A DNA stretch of 64,000 nucleotides from Hyphomicrobiales bacterium (GCA_003169835.1 PNAI01000020.1:163-64162), one strand, 5' to 3'. Numbered from the stretch's first letter, positions 39,580 through 50,624 are shown. Translations and numbers: made by a program. Notes: generated from the sequence alone by a model not told the origin.

Positions 39580-40044
39580 CTACGCCTTCTGCTTCCACCG
39601 CCCGTTTTCGTCCGGCTGCCAATACGTGACCTCGAAGCCCTTCTCCTTGGCATCGCTCCAGCGCGCGCGCGCGGCCGCGACAGCGTCCTCATCCTCGCCA
39701 TCGAACAGCAGCACGATGCGCTGATAGCTCGCGGCGTCTTCCGGCACCGCGGCGCCGTCGATCAGGAAGCGCACGTTGGCGCCGTTGGGATTGTCGTCGC
39801 TCGTCGTGAGCAGCACCGGCTGCGTGGCGGCTTCGCTTTCCTTCGCGATGCCGTGCGGTAGAAATCCGTCGTCGCGATAGGTCCACAGATGCGCATCGAG
39901 CGCCTCGATGCGCTCCTCGCTCGCCGCCTGCACCACCACGCGCCAACCTCGCTCCAAGGATTTCTCCAGAAGCGAAGGCAGAACCTTCTCAATCGGCTGG
40001 CGATGCAGGTGGTAAAACAGCAGCTCCGTCATGGCTTTAGCCAT
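39580..40044 (-). CDS. holC: DNA polymerase III subunit chi
   Basis: This 154-residue subunit of the clamp-loader assembly shows the HolC pattern: LLFYHLHRQPIEKVLPSLLEKSLERGWRVVV, the DAHLWTYRDDGFLPHG region and RIVLLFDGEDEDAVAAARARW. The start may be at 40044, close after AGGA, or at 40032 (MTELLFYHL), which fits the family better. It lies 16 bases after pepA, the usual alphaproteobacterial pair. Confidence 0.93.
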   Translation of the reverse strand: MAKAMTELLFYHLHRQPIEKVLPSLLEKSLERGWRVVVQAASEERIEALDAHLWTYRDDGFLPHGIAKESEAATQPVLLTTSDDNPNGANVRFLIDGAAVPEDAASYQRIVLLFDGEDEDAVAAARARWSDAKEKGFEVTYWQPDENGRWKQKA

Positions 40045-40060
40045 TGATCCTGAATCAATT

Positions 40061-41560
40061 TCACCGTTCGTAATTATCCGCCACCAGCCGCTCCAGCAGC
40101 ATCACGCCGAACCCCGAGCTCCAGCTTTTGTTGATCTCGGTTTGCGGCGAGCCCAGCGCCGTGCCGGCGATGTCGAGATGCGCCCACGGCGTCTTGTCGG
40201 CGACGAAGCGCTGGATGAATTGCGCCGCCGTGATCGCGCCGGCATAGCGCCCGCCGGCGTTTTTCACATCGGCGAATTTGGAATCCATGATCTTGTCGTA
40301 TTCCGGCGCGAGCGGCATGCGCCACACTTTCTCGCCGCTGGCTGCGCCCGCGCGGATCAGATTTTCCGCGAGCTTATCGTCGTTCGCGAAAAGCCCAGCG
40401 TGTTCCTGGCCGAGCGCCACGATGATCGCACCGGTGAGCGTCGCAAGATCGATCATGAATTTCGGCTTGTGGCGCTTGGCCACGTACCACAACACGTCGG
40501 CCAGAACGAGCCGGCCTTCGGCGTCGGTGTTGATGATTTCGATGGTTTGACCCGACATCGACGTGACGATATCGCCCGGCCGCTGCGCCTTGCCGTCCGG
40601 CATGTTCTCCACGATGCCGATCGCGCCGACCACATTGACGCGCGCCTTGCGCGCAGCGAGCGCATGCATGAGCCCCACCACGGCGGCGGCACCCGCCATG
40701 TCGCCCTTCATATCCTCCATACCCGCAGCAGGCTTGATCGAAATGCCGCCGGTGTCGAAGCACACGCCTTTGCCGATGAAAGCGAGCGGCTCAGCGCCCT
40801 TCTTGCCGCCGTTCCAGCGCATCACAACGAGTCGGCTGTCGTGCACCGAGCCCTGCCCCACGCCGAGCAGCGCGCCCATGCCGAGCTTCTTCATCGCCGG
40901 CACGTCGAGCACCTCGACCGCGACGCCAAGTTTCTTCAAGCCGCCGCAGCGGCGCACAAATTCTTCCGGGTAGAGCACGTTCGCGGGTTCGTTGATCAGA
41001 TCGCGCGCAATCACGACGCCGTCGGCGAGCGCCGCGCGCGGCACGAAAGCTTTTTGCGACGCCGCCACATTGCCGACTGCGAGCGCGATGTTCGTCTTGG
41101 TCGGCGTGTCCTCGCCTTCCTTGCGCTTGGTCTTGTAGCGATCGAACGTGTAGCCGCGCAGCCGCGCCCCGAACGCCATATCGGCCACCTGCTCCGGCTT
41201 GAGCGCGCCGGCCGAAAATTCGGCGATGATCGTGGCCTCGCTGGCCGCGCGCGGAATTTTCCCCAGCACCGCCCCGCCGAGTTTGACGAAATCCTGCGAC
41301 CCGAGCTTGCCGGGCTTACCCAACCCCAGAACGACCAGACGCGGGGCGCTCAGCCCCGCCGGAGCCACAATGTCGAGGGCACTACCGCTTTTACCGGTGA
41401 ACCGGTCCGCGGCGGCCGCCCGCTTGAGCAGGTCCCCGGTGCCGGAGAGCGCCTTGGCGGTGACCCGGCCGAGCTTCAACCCCTCCTCGCAGAACACGAC
41501 GAGAACCCCCTTGGGCGAGGCCGAAAATGGTGCAAATTCAAGCTTCCGGGCATCGGACAT
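40061..41560 (-). CDS. pepA: Leucyl aminopeptidase (M17)
   Basis: This 499-residue dizinc aminopeptidase has the M17 signature [16 protein letters not shown] and the metal- and substrate-binding [16 protein letters not shown]. The N-terminal macro-like domain is present. Hexameric cytosolic enzymes of this family remove N-terminal residues. The C-terminus is full length. It leads the pepA-holC unit and diverges from lptF. Confidence 0.97.
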   Translation of the reverse strand: MSDARKLEFAPFSASPKGVLVVFCEEGLKLGRVTAKALSGTGDLLKRAAAADRFTGKSGSALDIVAPAGLSAPRLVVLGLGKPGKLGSQDFVKLGGAVLGKIPRAASEATIIAEFSAGALKPEQVADMAFGARLRGYTFDRYKTKRKEGEDTPTKTNIALAVGNVAASQKAFVPRAALADGVVIARDLINEPANVLYPEEFVRRCGGLKKLGVAVEVLDVPAMKKLGMGALLGVGQGSVHDSRLVVMRWNGGKKGAEPLAFIGKGVCFDTGGISIKPAAGMEDMKGDMAGAAAVVGLMHALAARKARVNVVGAIGIVENMPDGKAQRPGDIVTSMSGQTIEIINTDAEGRLVLADVLWYVAKRHKPKFMIDLATLTGAIIVALGQEHAGLFANDDKLAENLIRAGAASGEKVWRMPLAPEYDKIMDSKFADVKNAGGRYAGAITAAQFIQRFVADKTPWAHLDIAGTALGSPQTEINKSWSSGFGVMLLERLVADNYER

Positions 41561-41906
41561 CGGTTAATCCTTGTACTGGGACCGTTTTCGCTGTGCCGTT
41601 ATGGCGCGGTCCGCACGCTCCTGCAAAGCATTGCTGGGATGCCGGGGGGCGTTTTTTCGTCCTTGTCCCCCGCCGTCCCCAGGCAGTGTTGAGTCCAAGC
41701 CACACCCCCGCGGCATTAACCATTTATTGTGCATGTTCAACGGGTTTGCCATTGCGAAGCCATTTTGTGCCGCGAACAAGGAGATAATGTAGGGGGAAAG
41801 GACTGCTTCGAGAATCACCGTGCCGGACAATGAGTGTCCGCGCGGCAGGAGTGGTTTGGCCAAACGCGCAGGACAGGGCGCGGGACAAAGGGGACGTCGC
41901 AGCCGG
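41561..41906. other. Divergent promoter region of pepA and lptF
   Basis: This 346-base region separates two divergent genes and should contain both promoters. In-frame codons extend lptF upstream to about 41820 but lack conservation. No strong repeat was seen. Confidence 0.55.
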
Positions 41907-43076
41907 ATGGGGTCGATCGGCAATTACATCTTCCGTACCACCATTGGAGCATTCCTGGTGGTGCTCATCAGCTTGACCGCCGTCATCTGGGTGACTCAGG
42001 CGTTGCGCGACTTCGACCTGATGACAAGCCAAGGCCAGACCGTACTGGTGTTCATCGGCATCACCGGCTTGATCATTCCTCTGCTCGTTCTGGTGATCGC
42101 GCCGCTCGCACTCGTCGCTGCGGTCTCTCACGTGCTCAACAAGCTTGGCAACGATTCCGAAATCATCGTGATGAACGCCGCCGGCATGGCGCCCTGGCGG
42201 CTGTTCCGGCCGTTCCTTGCGGTGGCAATAGTCGTCTCGATCCTCGTCTCCGCGATCAGCGTCTATTTCGCGCCCGAAGGCCTACGCGTGCTTCGCCGGT
42301 GGCTGACTGAAGTGCGCACCGATCTCGTCACCAACATCGTCCAGCCCGGCCGATTTGTTTCCATCGAGCGCGGGCTCACGTTCCACATTCGCGAACGCCG
42401 TGCGAACGGCCAATTGATCGACGTCCTGCTTGACGATCAGCGCAACGACAAGGAGCGCATCACGCTGATTGCCGACCAGGGACATATCGAAAAAAATGCG
42501 CACGGCAGTTTTCTGGTCTTCGAGAAGGGCACCATGCAGCGCCAGGAAGTCGGCCGGCGCGATCCCGAAATCGTGGAGTTCGGTTACAACCTGTTCGATC
42601 TGTCGCAGTTCTCCGGCGGCCCGCAGACGATCAATTATTCGGTGCGCGAGCGCTATTTGTGGGAGCTGATATCGCCCGATCCCGAGGACCCTGCGTACAA
42701 GGCGCAGCCCGGCCAATTCCGCGCCGAATTCCACGACCGCATCATCGCTCCGCTCTATCCGTTCGCCTTCGTCGTGATTGCCTATGTATTCCTCGGCGCG
42801 CCGCGCACCACACGGCAAAGCCGCGGCTGGTCGCTCATGGGCGCGGTCGGCGGGGTGGCCCTGCTGCGGTTGATCGGATTTGCCTGCACCGTGTTCGGCG
42901 TGAAGTTCCCGATCGTGCTCGCGTTTGAATACGTCGCAGTGATCGGCACGGTCGTTGTCGGATATTTCGCCATCGCACGCGGCGTTATCCTCGAGCCGCC
43001 GTCATTCTTGCTCAACGCGCAGAACGCGATCACCGCTTACTTCCTCCGCTGTGCCGCGGTAGCGAGCGCGTCATGA
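41907..43076 (+). CDS. lptF: LPS export ABC permease LptF
   Basis: This 389-residue inner-membrane component of the LptB2FG complex extracts lipopolysaccharide from the inner membrane. It has the usual six helices around a periplasmic beta-jellyroll: IGNYIFRTTIGAFLVVLISL at the N-terminus and helices from about 290 to 370. The ATG at 41907 was chosen by family alignment; the Shine-Dalgarno is weak. It overlaps lptG by four bases. Confidence 0.94.
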   Translation: MGSIGNYIFRTTIGAFLVVLISLTAVIWVTQALRDFDLMTSQGQTVLVFIGITGLIIPLLVLVIAPLALVAAVSHVLNKLGNDSEIIVMNAAGMAPWRLFRPFLAVAIVVSILVSAISVYFAPEGLRVLRRWLTEVRTDLVTNIVQPGRFVSIERGLTFHIRERRANGQLIDVLLDDQRNDKERITLIADQGHIEKNAHGSFLVFEKGTMQRQEVGRRDPEIVEFGYNLFDLSQFSGGPQTINYSVRERYLWELISPDPEDPAYKAQPGQFRAEFHDRIIAPLYPFAFVVIAYVFLGAPRTTRQSRGWSLMGAVGGVALLRLIGFACTVFGVKFPIVLAFEYVAVIGTVVVGYFAIARGVILEPPSFLLNAQNAITAYFLRCAAVASAS

Positions 43077-44164
43077 TGACAGGCACCCTCGCACGCTATT
43101 TCGGTCTGAAGTTTCTCGGCGCCATGCTGGCCGCCTTCATGGGCGTATTCGCGCTCATCACCCTGATCGACTACATCGAACTAATGCGGCGCTATTCCGA
43201 GGTCACCAACCTTTCGGCGCTGCTCGTCGCGAAAACTTCGTTCTACCGCGTGCCCCAGGTCGCCGAACGGATCATGCCGTTCTGCGTGTTGATCGGCGCG
43301 ATGTCGTGCTACCTCGGCCTCTCGCGCCGGCTTGAACTTGTGATCGCGCGCGCGGCCGGCATTTCGGCCTGGCAATTCATCACGCCCGCGATCATCGTAG
43401 CCCTTCTCTTCGGCATATTCGCCACGGCGATTTACAATCCGATCGCCGCCGTCATGTACGAGCGCTCCAAGCATCTGGAGGCGGAAATCTCCGGCGAGCG
43501 CCAGCCCGGTCTGCAAACATCCAGCGGCGGATTTTGGATACGCCAGATCGGCGCGAACGGTCCCTCGATCATCAATGCGGTGAGCAGCCGCAATCAGGGG
43601 ATCGGACTCGACACCGTCTTGGCCTTCACTTTCGACCAGTCGGGCCGATTCCAGGAGCGCATCGAGGCCAAAACCGCCTTGCTCGAAAAAGGCCACTGGC
43701 GGCTCGATGATGTCCGGATCTATTCGAAAAATGCACCGACGAGCGAACGCGACACCTACCTTCTGAGTACCAACCTGACACCTGAACAAGTGCGGGAGAG
43801 TTTTTCGACACCGGAAACGGTTCCGTTCTGGCAACTCCCGCTCTACATCGACATGGCCGAGCAAGCCGGACTCGCCGCCGCCGGCTACCGGCTGCAGTAC
43901 CAAAAGCTGCTTTCTCGACCGTTCATGCTGGCCGCCATGGTGCTTCTGGCCGCCGCCTTCAGCCTGCGGTTTTTCCGCTTCGGTGGCGTCCAAAAGATGG
44001 TTTTGGGTGGAGTGACTTCAGGCTTTCTGCTTTACGTCATCTCAAAGATCACCGACGACTTGAGCAAGGCCGAGCTGATGTATCCGGTGGTAGCAGCATG
44101 GCTGCCCGTGCTTCTCGGCGGCCTCACCGGATTTGTAGTGCTTTTGTATTCAGAGGACGGGTGA
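43073..44164 (+). CDS. lptG: LPS export ABC permease LptG
   Basis: This 363-residue partner of LptF has the same six-helix plus jellyroll design, with N-terminal LARYFGLKFLGAMLAAF and C-terminal helices at 280-360. It starts within an ATGATGA overlap with lptF, and its stop overlaps the lptD start by one base (TGATG). The three genes are therefore translationally coupled. LptB is not in this window. Confidence 0.95.
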   Translation: MMTGTLARYFGLKFLGAMLAAFMGVFALITLIDYIELMRRYSEVTNLSALLVAKTSFYRVPQVAERIMPFCVLIGAMSCYLGLSRRLELVIARAAGISAWQFITPAIIVALLFGIFATAIYNPIAAVMYERSKHLEAEISGERQPGLQTSSGGFWIRQIGANGPSIINAVSSRNQGIGLDTVLAFTFDQSGRFQERIEAKTALLEKGHWRLDDVRIYSKNAPTSERDTYLLSTNLTPEQVRESFSTPETVPFWQLPLYIDMAEQAGLAAAGYRLQYQKLLSRPFMLAAMVLLAAAFSLRFFRFGGVQKMVLGGVTSGFLLYVISKITDDLSKAELMYPVVAAWLPVLLGGLTGFVVLLYSEDG

Positions 44165-46695
44165 TGGCGAAGATCGGCGCTATTTCCCCGTTGTTCGCAA
44201 TGCGCCTCCGCGCCGGCATAGCCGTGCTGGTGGGAGCGGGGTCGGCTATTGTCGGCGGCTGGTTCGTAATCGAGCCCGCTGTTGCGCAATCTTCTTCTTT
44301 AGGTGCGATGCGCTTTCCCGACCGGCCGAAGCCGTCCGCGCCGTCGGCCGCTGCAACGCGTCGCCAGAACAACAAGGCGCCGATGCTCCTGCAGGCCATT
44401 GAAATTCAATACGATTACACCAACCATCGCGTCTCCGCCGTCGGCAACGTGCGGATTTATTATGGCGGCTCCACGCTCGAGTGCGACAAGGTCATTTATG
44501 ACGAAGCGACCAAGCGTCTGCACGCCGAAGGAAACGCGCGATTGACCGATCCCGAGGGCCGGATCTCCTACGGTCAAATAATGGATCTGAGCGACGATTT
44601 CCGCGACGGCTTCGTTGATTCACTGCACGCTGATGCGCCCGAACAGACCACATTCGCCGCCGCGCGCGCGGACCGCACGAAGGGCAATTTCACCGTGCTC
44701 CACAGTGGCGTCTATACCGCCTGTGAGCCTTGCAAAGACGATCCCAAAAAGCCGCCGTTCTGGCAGATCCGCGCCGCCCGGATCATCCACGACGAAGGCG
44801 AGAAAATGATCTATTTCGAGAACGCGCGGCTCGAATTCATGGGCGTGCCGACCCTCTACATGCCTTACTTCTCGGCACCCGACCCCACGGTCAAGCGCAA
44901 GACTGGCTGGCTCCCGCCCACCTTCTCGTCGGGCTCAATGACTGGCTTTGGCGTGACCACTCCGTACTATTGGTCACTGGCGCCTGACCGCGACATCACA
45001 ATCACGCCGAAGATCCTGTCCAGTCAGGGCCCGCTATTGCAAGCGGAATACCGCCAGCGGCTGGAGAACGGCGCTTTTATGATCCGCGGTTCCGGCATCT
45101 ACCAACTCCAACCAGATAAAGTCACGGCACTCAACGGCCCAATAGGTGATACCGCTTGGCGCGGCAGCGTAGAAACATCGGGCCAGTTTTCTCTCTCAGA
45201 TAAATGGGTCTGGGGTTGGGACAGCATAGTGCCATCAGACATTTTATATTATCAAAACTACCACCTGCCGGCCTATAATAACGCTGTTGACTCACTCGGA
45301 TTCTTTGGTCTCACCGAGGGTGTTTCGCAGGCTTATGTCACAGGCAAAGGCGATCGCAGTTTCTTCGATGCCCGCAGCATCTATTACTACGGCTTCAGCA
45401 CGGCCGATTCCCAGCCCCAAATTCCTATTATACATCCGGTTGTAGACTACAGTTATGTCTTCAGCCGGCCAATCCTTGGCGGCGAACTCGGATACAATAT
45501 CAACTTCACCAGTCTCAGCCGCAATCAAGCTAGTTTCGATCCTATTAGCCAAACCGCTTTGAATAATGGTCTGTGCCTACCCACAAGCGCCGATCCGGCG
45601 CAAAGAATTCCGTCCAACTGCTTGCTGCGCGGTTTCCCGGGCGAGTATTCGCGCCTGTCCGCCGAAACGCACTGGCGGCGCAGTATCACTGATTCTTATG
45701 GGCAGATATTTACGCCATTCTTCACGATGCGCGGCGACTTTGCTGCGGTTTCTATCCAGTCGCAACCTGGCGTTTCCAATTATATTACGCCAGGCGATAG
45801 CGCAGAAACTCGTGTCATGCCGACCGCCGGCATAGAATACCGCTATCCGTTCATCAACGTGCAGTCCTGGGGCACACAGACAATTGAACCGATTGGACAA
45901 CTCATCGTTCGCCCGAACGAGCCACAGATCGGACGATTGCCAAACGAGGACTCCCAGAGCCTGGTCTTTGATGACAGTAACTTGTTCCGCGAGAATAAAT
46001 TCGCGGGCTGGGATCGCATCGAGGGTGGCGGCCGCGCGAACGTCGGCGTGCAATATACCGCCCAAGCTAACGGCGCCGGCTTTTTAAATGCGATGATAGG
46101 GCAGTCCTACCAGCTGTTCGGCACCAACTCCTTCGCGGTCCCTGACCCCACCAATACCGGCCTCGGCAGCGGCCTCGATACCGCACGATCCGACTACGTG
46201 GCAAGGGCCTCGTTCCAACCCAATCGAACCTACACGTTCACAACTCGTTATCGCTTCGATGAAACGACATTCGCAATCCGTCGCTTCGAGGCCGAAAGTA
46301 AAGTCAATCTTGAGCGTTGGATTGTCACGTTGCTTTACGGCAAGTACGCGGCCCAACCGCAGCTTGGCTTCCTTAACGATCGTCAGGGCGTCGTAGGTGC
46401 GCTTTCGTATAAGGTCAACGCCAACTGGACAGCCTCTACCGCGATCCGCTACGACCTCGAGAACAACTCAATCCAACAATATCAGATTGGAGTTGGCTAT
46501 ATCGACGATTGTTTCCTGCTCGGGCTCAGTTACATCACGAGCTATGGTTACACTCCTCCTGCATACACTTACACGAGCTATGGTTACGTTCCTACTTACA
46601 ATGGAGCTCCGGTGACTGACCATCGGATCATGCTGCAGATGGGTCTGCGCACGCTGGGCACCACCGCAGTCAGTCAGACGGTCGGCGGTCTTTAA
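44164..46695 (+). CDS. lptD: LPS-assembly outer membrane protein LptD
   Basis: This 843-residue protein inserts LPS in the outer leaflet. A signal ends PAVAQ near residue 42. An OstA-type jellyroll (about 75-210: QYDYTNHRVSAVGNVRIYYGG, LTDPEGRISYGQ) precedes a long beta-barrel. The start has GAGGACGG upstream. The C-terminal region contains a 12-residue near-duplication (TSYGYTPPAYTY followed by TSYGYVPTY), coded by a 16-base perfect repeat (46536-46551, 46572-46587). Codon composition in the barrel is more AT-rich than in the neighbours, as is common for outer membrane barrels. Confidence 0.94.
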   Translation: MAKIGAISPLFAMRLRAGIAVLVGAGSAIVGGWFVIEPAVAQSSSLGAMRFPDRPKPSAPSAAATRRQNNKAPMLLQAIEIQYDYTNHRVSAVGNVRIYYGGSTLECDKVIYDEATKRLHAEGNARLTDPEGRISYGQIMDLSDDFRDGFVDSLHADAPEQTTFAAARADRTKGNFTVLHSGVYTACEPCKDDPKKPPFWQIRAARIIHDEGEKMIYFENARLEFMGVPTLYMPYFSAPDPTVKRKTGWLPPTFSSGSMTGFGVTTPYYWSLAPDRDITITPKILSSQGPLLQAEYRQRLENGAFMIRGSGIYQLQPDKVTALNGPIGDTAWRGSVETSGQFSLSDKWVWGWDSIVPSDILYYQNYHLPAYNNAVDSLGFFGLTEGVSQAYVTGKGDRSFFDARSIYYYGFSTADSQPQIPIIHPVVDYSYVFSRPILGGELGYNINFTSLSRNQASFDPISQTALNNGLCLPTSADPAQRIPSNCLLRGFPGEYSRLSAETHWRRSITDSYGQIFTPFFTMRGDFAAVSIQSQPGVSNYITPGDSAETRVMPTAGIEYRYPFINVQSWGTQTIEPIGQLIVRPNEPQIGRLPNEDSQSLVFDDSNLFRENKFAGWDRIEGGGRANVGVQYTAQANGAGFLNAMIGQSYQLFGTNSFAVPDPTNTGLGSGLDTARSDYVARASFQPNRTYTFTTRYRFDETTFAIRRFEAESKVNLERWIVTLLYGKYAAQPQLGFLNDRQGVVGALSYKVNANWTASTAIRYDLENNSIQQYQIGVGYIDDCFLLGLSYITSYGYTPPAYTYTSYGYVPTYNGAPVTDHRIMLQMGLRTLGTTAVSQTVGGL

Positions 46696-46728
46696 TTTGC
46701 GGACCGCCGACGCCATATTAGAAGCGTA

Positions 46729-47688
46729 GTGGACATAGCCATGTTCGACGTATCTGGCATCGTGACTGTCTGCCGCCGCAGCATCGCAGCTGCCATCGTG
46801 GCCAGCATCGCACTGGTCATTGCGAGCGCGAGTACCCACGCTCAAGTCGTCATCATGCTCGTTAACGGCGATCCAATCACCGCGTTCGATATCGAGCAAC
46901 GGACTCGCTTCCTCCAGCTCGCGTCCCAAAAAACGCCACCGCGTCAAGAAGTGCTCGACGAACTGATCGATGAGAAGCTCAAGCTGCAGCTCACGCGACG
47001 TTTCGATTTCAGCGGCGCCAATCTCGACACGGACGTCGAGAACGCGATCGGCAACATGGCCCGCAAAGCTCATAGGCCGAAGCAACAGTTTGTCCAGGAA
47101 CTTGAGAAATCCGGCGTGCAAATCGGCACGCTGAAATCGCGCATCAAGGCTGAGATTATCTGGACGCAAGTTATCCGCGGAAAATACCAGGCGAGCTTTC
47201 AGTTCAACGAACATGAGGTCCTCGTGGAAATGGAAAACCGCAAGAAAGAGGATCAGGGCGGCTTCGATTACACGCTCCGGCCCATCATTTTCTCCGTACC
47301 GCGCGGATCGCCCGATACCGCATTTGAAGCGCGCCGCCGCGAAGCCGAAGGACTCCGCATACGCTTTCAGGATTGCGAGGAAGGAGTTAAATTTGCGCGC
47401 GCCCTGCGCGATGTCTACGTGCGCGAACCGATCACGCGCAGTTCTGCCGACCTTCCGCCGCAGTTGCGCGATATTTTGGAGAAAGCGGAAGTTGGCAAGC
47501 TGACCCCTCCCGAACGCACCATGCAGGCAATCGAGCTCTACGCGCTGTGCGCGAAGAAAAAATCGAATGCCGACAACACACCGGCCAGGCGCGAGGTTCG
47601 CGACGAACATATATCCAAGCAGTTCCAGATCAATTCCAAGAAGTTTCTCAAGGAACTGCGTGACCAAGCCTATATCCAGTACAAATAA
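46729..47688 (+). CDS. SurA-like periplasmic chaperone
   Basis: This 319-residue exported protein has a signal segment (RRSIAAAIVASIALVIASAS, ending THA) and then the SurA N-terminal pattern: VNGDPITAFDIEQRTRFL, DELIDEKLKLQLTRRF, RIKAEIIWTQVIRGKY and a C-terminal helix. The region after residue 175 is parvulin-like but poorly conserved, so isomerase activity is doubtful. The start may be GTG 46729 or ATG 46741. SurA folds outer-membrane proteins such as LptD, which fits the neighbouring gene. Confidence 0.88.
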   Translation: MDIAMFDVSGIVTVCRRSIAAAIVASIALVIASASTHAQVVIMLVNGDPITAFDIEQRTRFLQLASQKTPPRQEVLDELIDEKLKLQLTRRFDFSGANLDTDVENAIGNMARKAHRPKQQFVQELEKSGVQIGTLKSRIKAEIIWTQVIRGKYQASFQFNEHEVLVEMENRKKEDQGGFDYTLRPIIFSVPRGSPDTAFEARRREAEGLRIRFQDCEEGVKFARALRDVYVREPITRSSADLPPQLRDILEKAEVGKLTPPERTMQAIELYALCAKKKSNADNTPARREVRDEHISKQFQINSKKFLKELRDQAYIQYK

Positions 47689-47692
47689 ACCG

Positions 47693-48691
47693 ATGCCCCT
47701 GCCACTGGCGCTCACGCTCGGCGAGCCGGCCGGCATCGGATTAGACATCACGCTCACAACTTGGCAGCGCCGCACCGAACTTGGCATTCCGCCGTTCTAT
47801 CTTCTCGCCGACCCGCGGCACCTTAAAAGTCGCGCCGCACGCATGTCGCTCGACGTACCGATTGCGCCAGTGGAACCCGCGCAGGCCGGAGCTGCCTTCG
47901 CGAACGCGCTCCCGGTGGTCGACATCGGCGTCACTGCGACAGCCGATCCCGGCCGGCCCGATGCCTCGAGCGCACCCGCGGCAATCGCCGCAATCCGCCG
48001 CGCCGTCGCCGACGTGTTCGGCGGCATGGCGTCCGCCGTCGTTACCAATCCCGTGGCCAAGAACGTGCTCTACCGCTCCGGTTTCGCCGAACCCGGACAC
48101 ACCGAGTACCTGGCCAAGCTCGCGGCCGAGATGACCGGCGCAACCGCAATGCCGGTGATGATGCTCTGGTCGCCAGAGCTTGCGGTCGTACCGGTCACCA
48201 TCCACCTGCCGCTGTCCGAAGTTCCCAAGCGCCTGACGGCTGACCTCGTGGTCGACACCGGCCGCATCGTGGCGCGCGATTTGAACCGCCGCTTTGGCAT
48301 TGCCCATCCGCGGCTTGCAGTCGCCGGCCTTAACCCGCATGCCGGCGAGGAAGGCGCGCTCGGCGAGGAAGACCGCGCCATCGTGGCGCCCGCGATCGCG
48401 CGGCTGGCGGCCGAAGGCATCGACGCGCGCGGACCGCTGCCTGCCGACACCATGTTTCACGAAGCCGCGCGCAAATCGTATGACGCCGCCCTTTGCATGT
48501 ATCACGACCAGGCGCTGATCCCGATCAAGACGCTTGCCTTCAACCACGCGGTCAATGTCACGCTCGGCCTGCCCTTCGTGCGCACCTCGCCCGATCATGG
48601 CACCGCCTTCGATATCGCCGGCAGCGGGCGCGCCGATCCGTCGAGCCTGATCGCGGCGCTGAAACTAGCCGCGCGGCTCATCGAGAAATGA
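47693..48691 (+). CDS. pdxA: 4-hydroxythreonine-4-phosphate dehydrogenase
   Basis: This 332-residue NAD-dependent enzyme makes 3-amino-2-oxopropyl phosphate in pyridoxal phosphate synthesis. Motifs are [44 protein letters not shown] and [15 protein letters not shown], which carry the metal-binding histidines. It begins four bases after surA and overlaps rsmA by four bases, the classic lptD-surA-pdxA-rsmA order. Confidence 0.96.
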   Translation: MPLPLALTLGEPAGIGLDITLTTWQRRTELGIPPFYLLADPRHLKSRAARMSLDVPIAPVEPAQAGAAFANALPVVDIGVTATADPGRPDASSAPAAIAAIRRAVADVFGGMASAVVTNPVAKNVLYRSGFAEPGHTEYLAKLAAEMTGATAMPVMMLWSPELAVVPVTIHLPLSEVPKRLTADLVVDTGRIVARDLNRRFGIAHPRLAVAGLNPHAGEEGALGEEDRAIVAPAIARLAAEGIDARGPLPADTMFHEAARKSYDAALCMYHDQALIPIKTLAFNHAVNVTLGLPFVRTSPDHGTAFDIAGSGRADPSSLIAALKLAARLIEK

Positions 48692-49527
48692 GCGCGATCG
48701 ACGATCTGCCGCCGCTGCGCGACGTCATCCGCCGGCATGGGCTCGCCGCCAAGAAATCGCTCGGCCAGAATTTTTTGCTCGATCTCAATCTGACCGCGCG
48801 CATTGCACGCGCCGCAGGCCCGCTCGAAGGCGTGACGGTGCTCGAAGTCGGCCCCGGACCCGGCGGACTCACCCGCGCCTTGCTTGCCGCCGGCGCGCGC
48901 AAGGTGATCGCGATCGAGCGCGACGAACGCGCGATCGCAGCGATCGAGGAAATCGCGCCGCAGTATCCCGGGCGCCTGTCCGTCGTCGCGGGCGATGCGC
49001 TGGAATTCGATCCGGCGCCCTATCTCGAGCACGACCCGGCGCGCATCGTCGCCAACCTGCCCTACAACATCGCAACTGCCCTCCTCGTCAATTGGCTGAC
49101 AGCCGAACCCTGGCCGCCCTGGTACGACCGCCTTGTGCTGATGTTCCAGCGCGAGGTGGCCGAACGCATTGCCGCACCGCCCGGCGGCAAACAATACGGC
49201 CGCCTCTCCGTGCTCACGCAATGGCGCGCGCAGGCGAAGATCCTATTCGACATCAAGCCGTCCGCATTCGTGCCGCCGCCGAAGGTAACATCTTCGCTGC
49301 TCGAAATTATTCCGCGCACAAAACCGCTGCCCTGCGACCGCCGCGCGCTGGAACGTGTCACCGAGGCTGCGTTTGGCCAGCGCCGGAAAATGCTTCGCCA
49401 GAGTCTCAAGACGCTCGGCGTCGATCCGCTGCCCCTGCTTGCCTCTGCCGGCATCGCCGAAACCGAGCGCGCCGAGCAAATTCCGGTGGCGGGATTTGTC
49501 GCGCTCGCAAATGCATTATCATTATGA
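48688..49527 (+). CDS. rsmA: 16S rRNA dimethyladenosine transferase
   Basis: This 279-residue KsgA-type enzyme dimethylates the two adjacent adenosines near the 16S 3' end. Motifs are [25 protein letters not shown] for [18 protein letters not shown] and the catalytic [11 protein letters not shown]. It starts in an ATGA overlap with pdxA and is translationally coupled. Confidence 0.97.
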   Translation: MSAIDDLPPLRDVIRRHGLAAKKSLGQNFLLDLNLTARIARAAGPLEGVTVLEVGPGPGGLTRALLAAGARKVIAIERDERAIAAIEEIAPQYPGRLSVVAGDALEFDPAPYLEHDPARIVANLPYNIATALLVNWLTAEPWPPWYDRLVLMFQREVAERIAAPPGGKQYGRLSVLTQWRAQAKILFDIKPSAFVPPPKVTSSLLEIIPRTKPLPCDRRALERVTEAAFGQRRKMLRQSLKTLGVDPLPLLASAGIAETERAEQIPVAGFVALANALSL

Positions 49528-49534
49528 TGCCCGC

Positions 49535-50590
49535 ATGACCAAGCTCCGCCGCCTCTCGCTTACCGCCTACGAAGCACCGCTGTGCGAGACCATCGTCGAT
49601 TGCCCTGAGCCTAAAGGGAGCGAAGTGCTCGTGCGCATCGAGCGCTGCGGCGTGTGCCATTCCGATCTGCACATGCAGGACGGCTATTTCGCGCTCGGCG
49701 GCGACAAGCGCCTCGACGTTCGCGCGGGCCGCAATCTTCCGTTCACGCTTGGCCACGAAATCGCGGGCGTGATCGAATGCGCCGGGCCCGACGCCACGGG
49801 CGCAAAGGCGGGCGCTAAAATCGCAGTTTACCCCTGGATCGGCTGCGGCGCCTGTGCCGCTTGCCGCGCGAATGAGGAAAATCTCTGCACCGCGCCGCGC
49901 CATCTCGGCATCAATGCCGACGGCGGCTTCGCCTCGCATGTACTCGTTCCGCACCCGCGCTATCTCATCGACTACGCGCCGCTTTCGCCCTCGTTTGCCG
50001 GCACGCTGATGTGCTCGGGGCTCACCGCCTACGCGGCGCTCAAACGTGTGGCCGACCGCGCCGCGCGCGGACCCGTGCTGATCGTGGGCCTGGGCGGCGT
50101 CGGCATGATGGGCTTGGCGTTTGCGCGCGCGCTGTTCGCGCAGCCTCCGCTCGTGGCCGACATCGATGCGGGAAAACGCGAAGCCGCATTAAAAGCCGGC
50201 GCCGCTGCCGCCTTCGATCCGTCCGATGCCGGCGCGCGCAAAGCACTGATGACGCAGACCGGCGGCGTTCACGGCGTTTGCGATTTCGTCGGCTCAGAAC
50301 GTACGCTGCAATTCGCCACGAGTGTGCTCATCCGCGGCGGCAAGGTGGTGGTGACCGGCCTGCTCGGCGGCGCGTTCACGACGCCGGCCGCCATGTTCGC
50401 ACTCAAGGCGATGACCATCGAAGGCACGCTGACGGGCACCTTGGCCGAGGCGCGCGAAGTGATCGAACTCGCGCGTGCAGGAAAAGTCGCAGCGCTGCCG
50501 ATCAGCGAACGCCCGCTGGCCGCGGCACAGTCCGCACTCGACGACCTTCGCGCCGGCCGCATAGTCGGTCGCGTCGTGCTAACAAGCTGA
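49535..50590 (+). CDS. Zinc-dependent alcohol dehydrogenase
   Basis: This 351-residue medium-chain dehydrogenase has catalytic zinc residues in ERCGVCHSDLH and LGHEIAG and the structural zinc cysteines in CGACAACRANEENLC. The NAD(P) loop is VGLGGVGMMG. No Shine-Dalgarno is visible before the ATG at 49535. It starts seven bases after rsmA and probably shares its transcript, although it is not a usual member of that operon. The substrate is unknown. Confidence 0.92.
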   Translation: MTKLRRLSLTAYEAPLCETIVDCPEPKGSEVLVRIERCGVCHSDLHMQDGYFALGGDKRLDVRAGRNLPFTLGHEIAGVIECAGPDATGAKAGAKIAVYPWIGCGACAACRANEENLCTAPRHLGINADGGFASHVLVPHPRYLIDYAPLSPSFAGTLMCSGLTAYAALKRVADRAARGPVLIVGLGGVGMMGLAFARALFAQPPLVADIDAGKREAALKAGAAAAFDPSDAGARKALMTQTGGVHGVCDFVGSERTLQFATSVLIRGGKVVVTGLLGGAFTTPAAMFALKAMTIEGTLTGTLAEAREVIELARAGKVAALPISERPLAAAQSALDDLRAGRIVGRVVLTS

Positions 50591-50624
50591 AATAGGAGCA
50601 ACAAATATTTTTAAATTATAGGCT

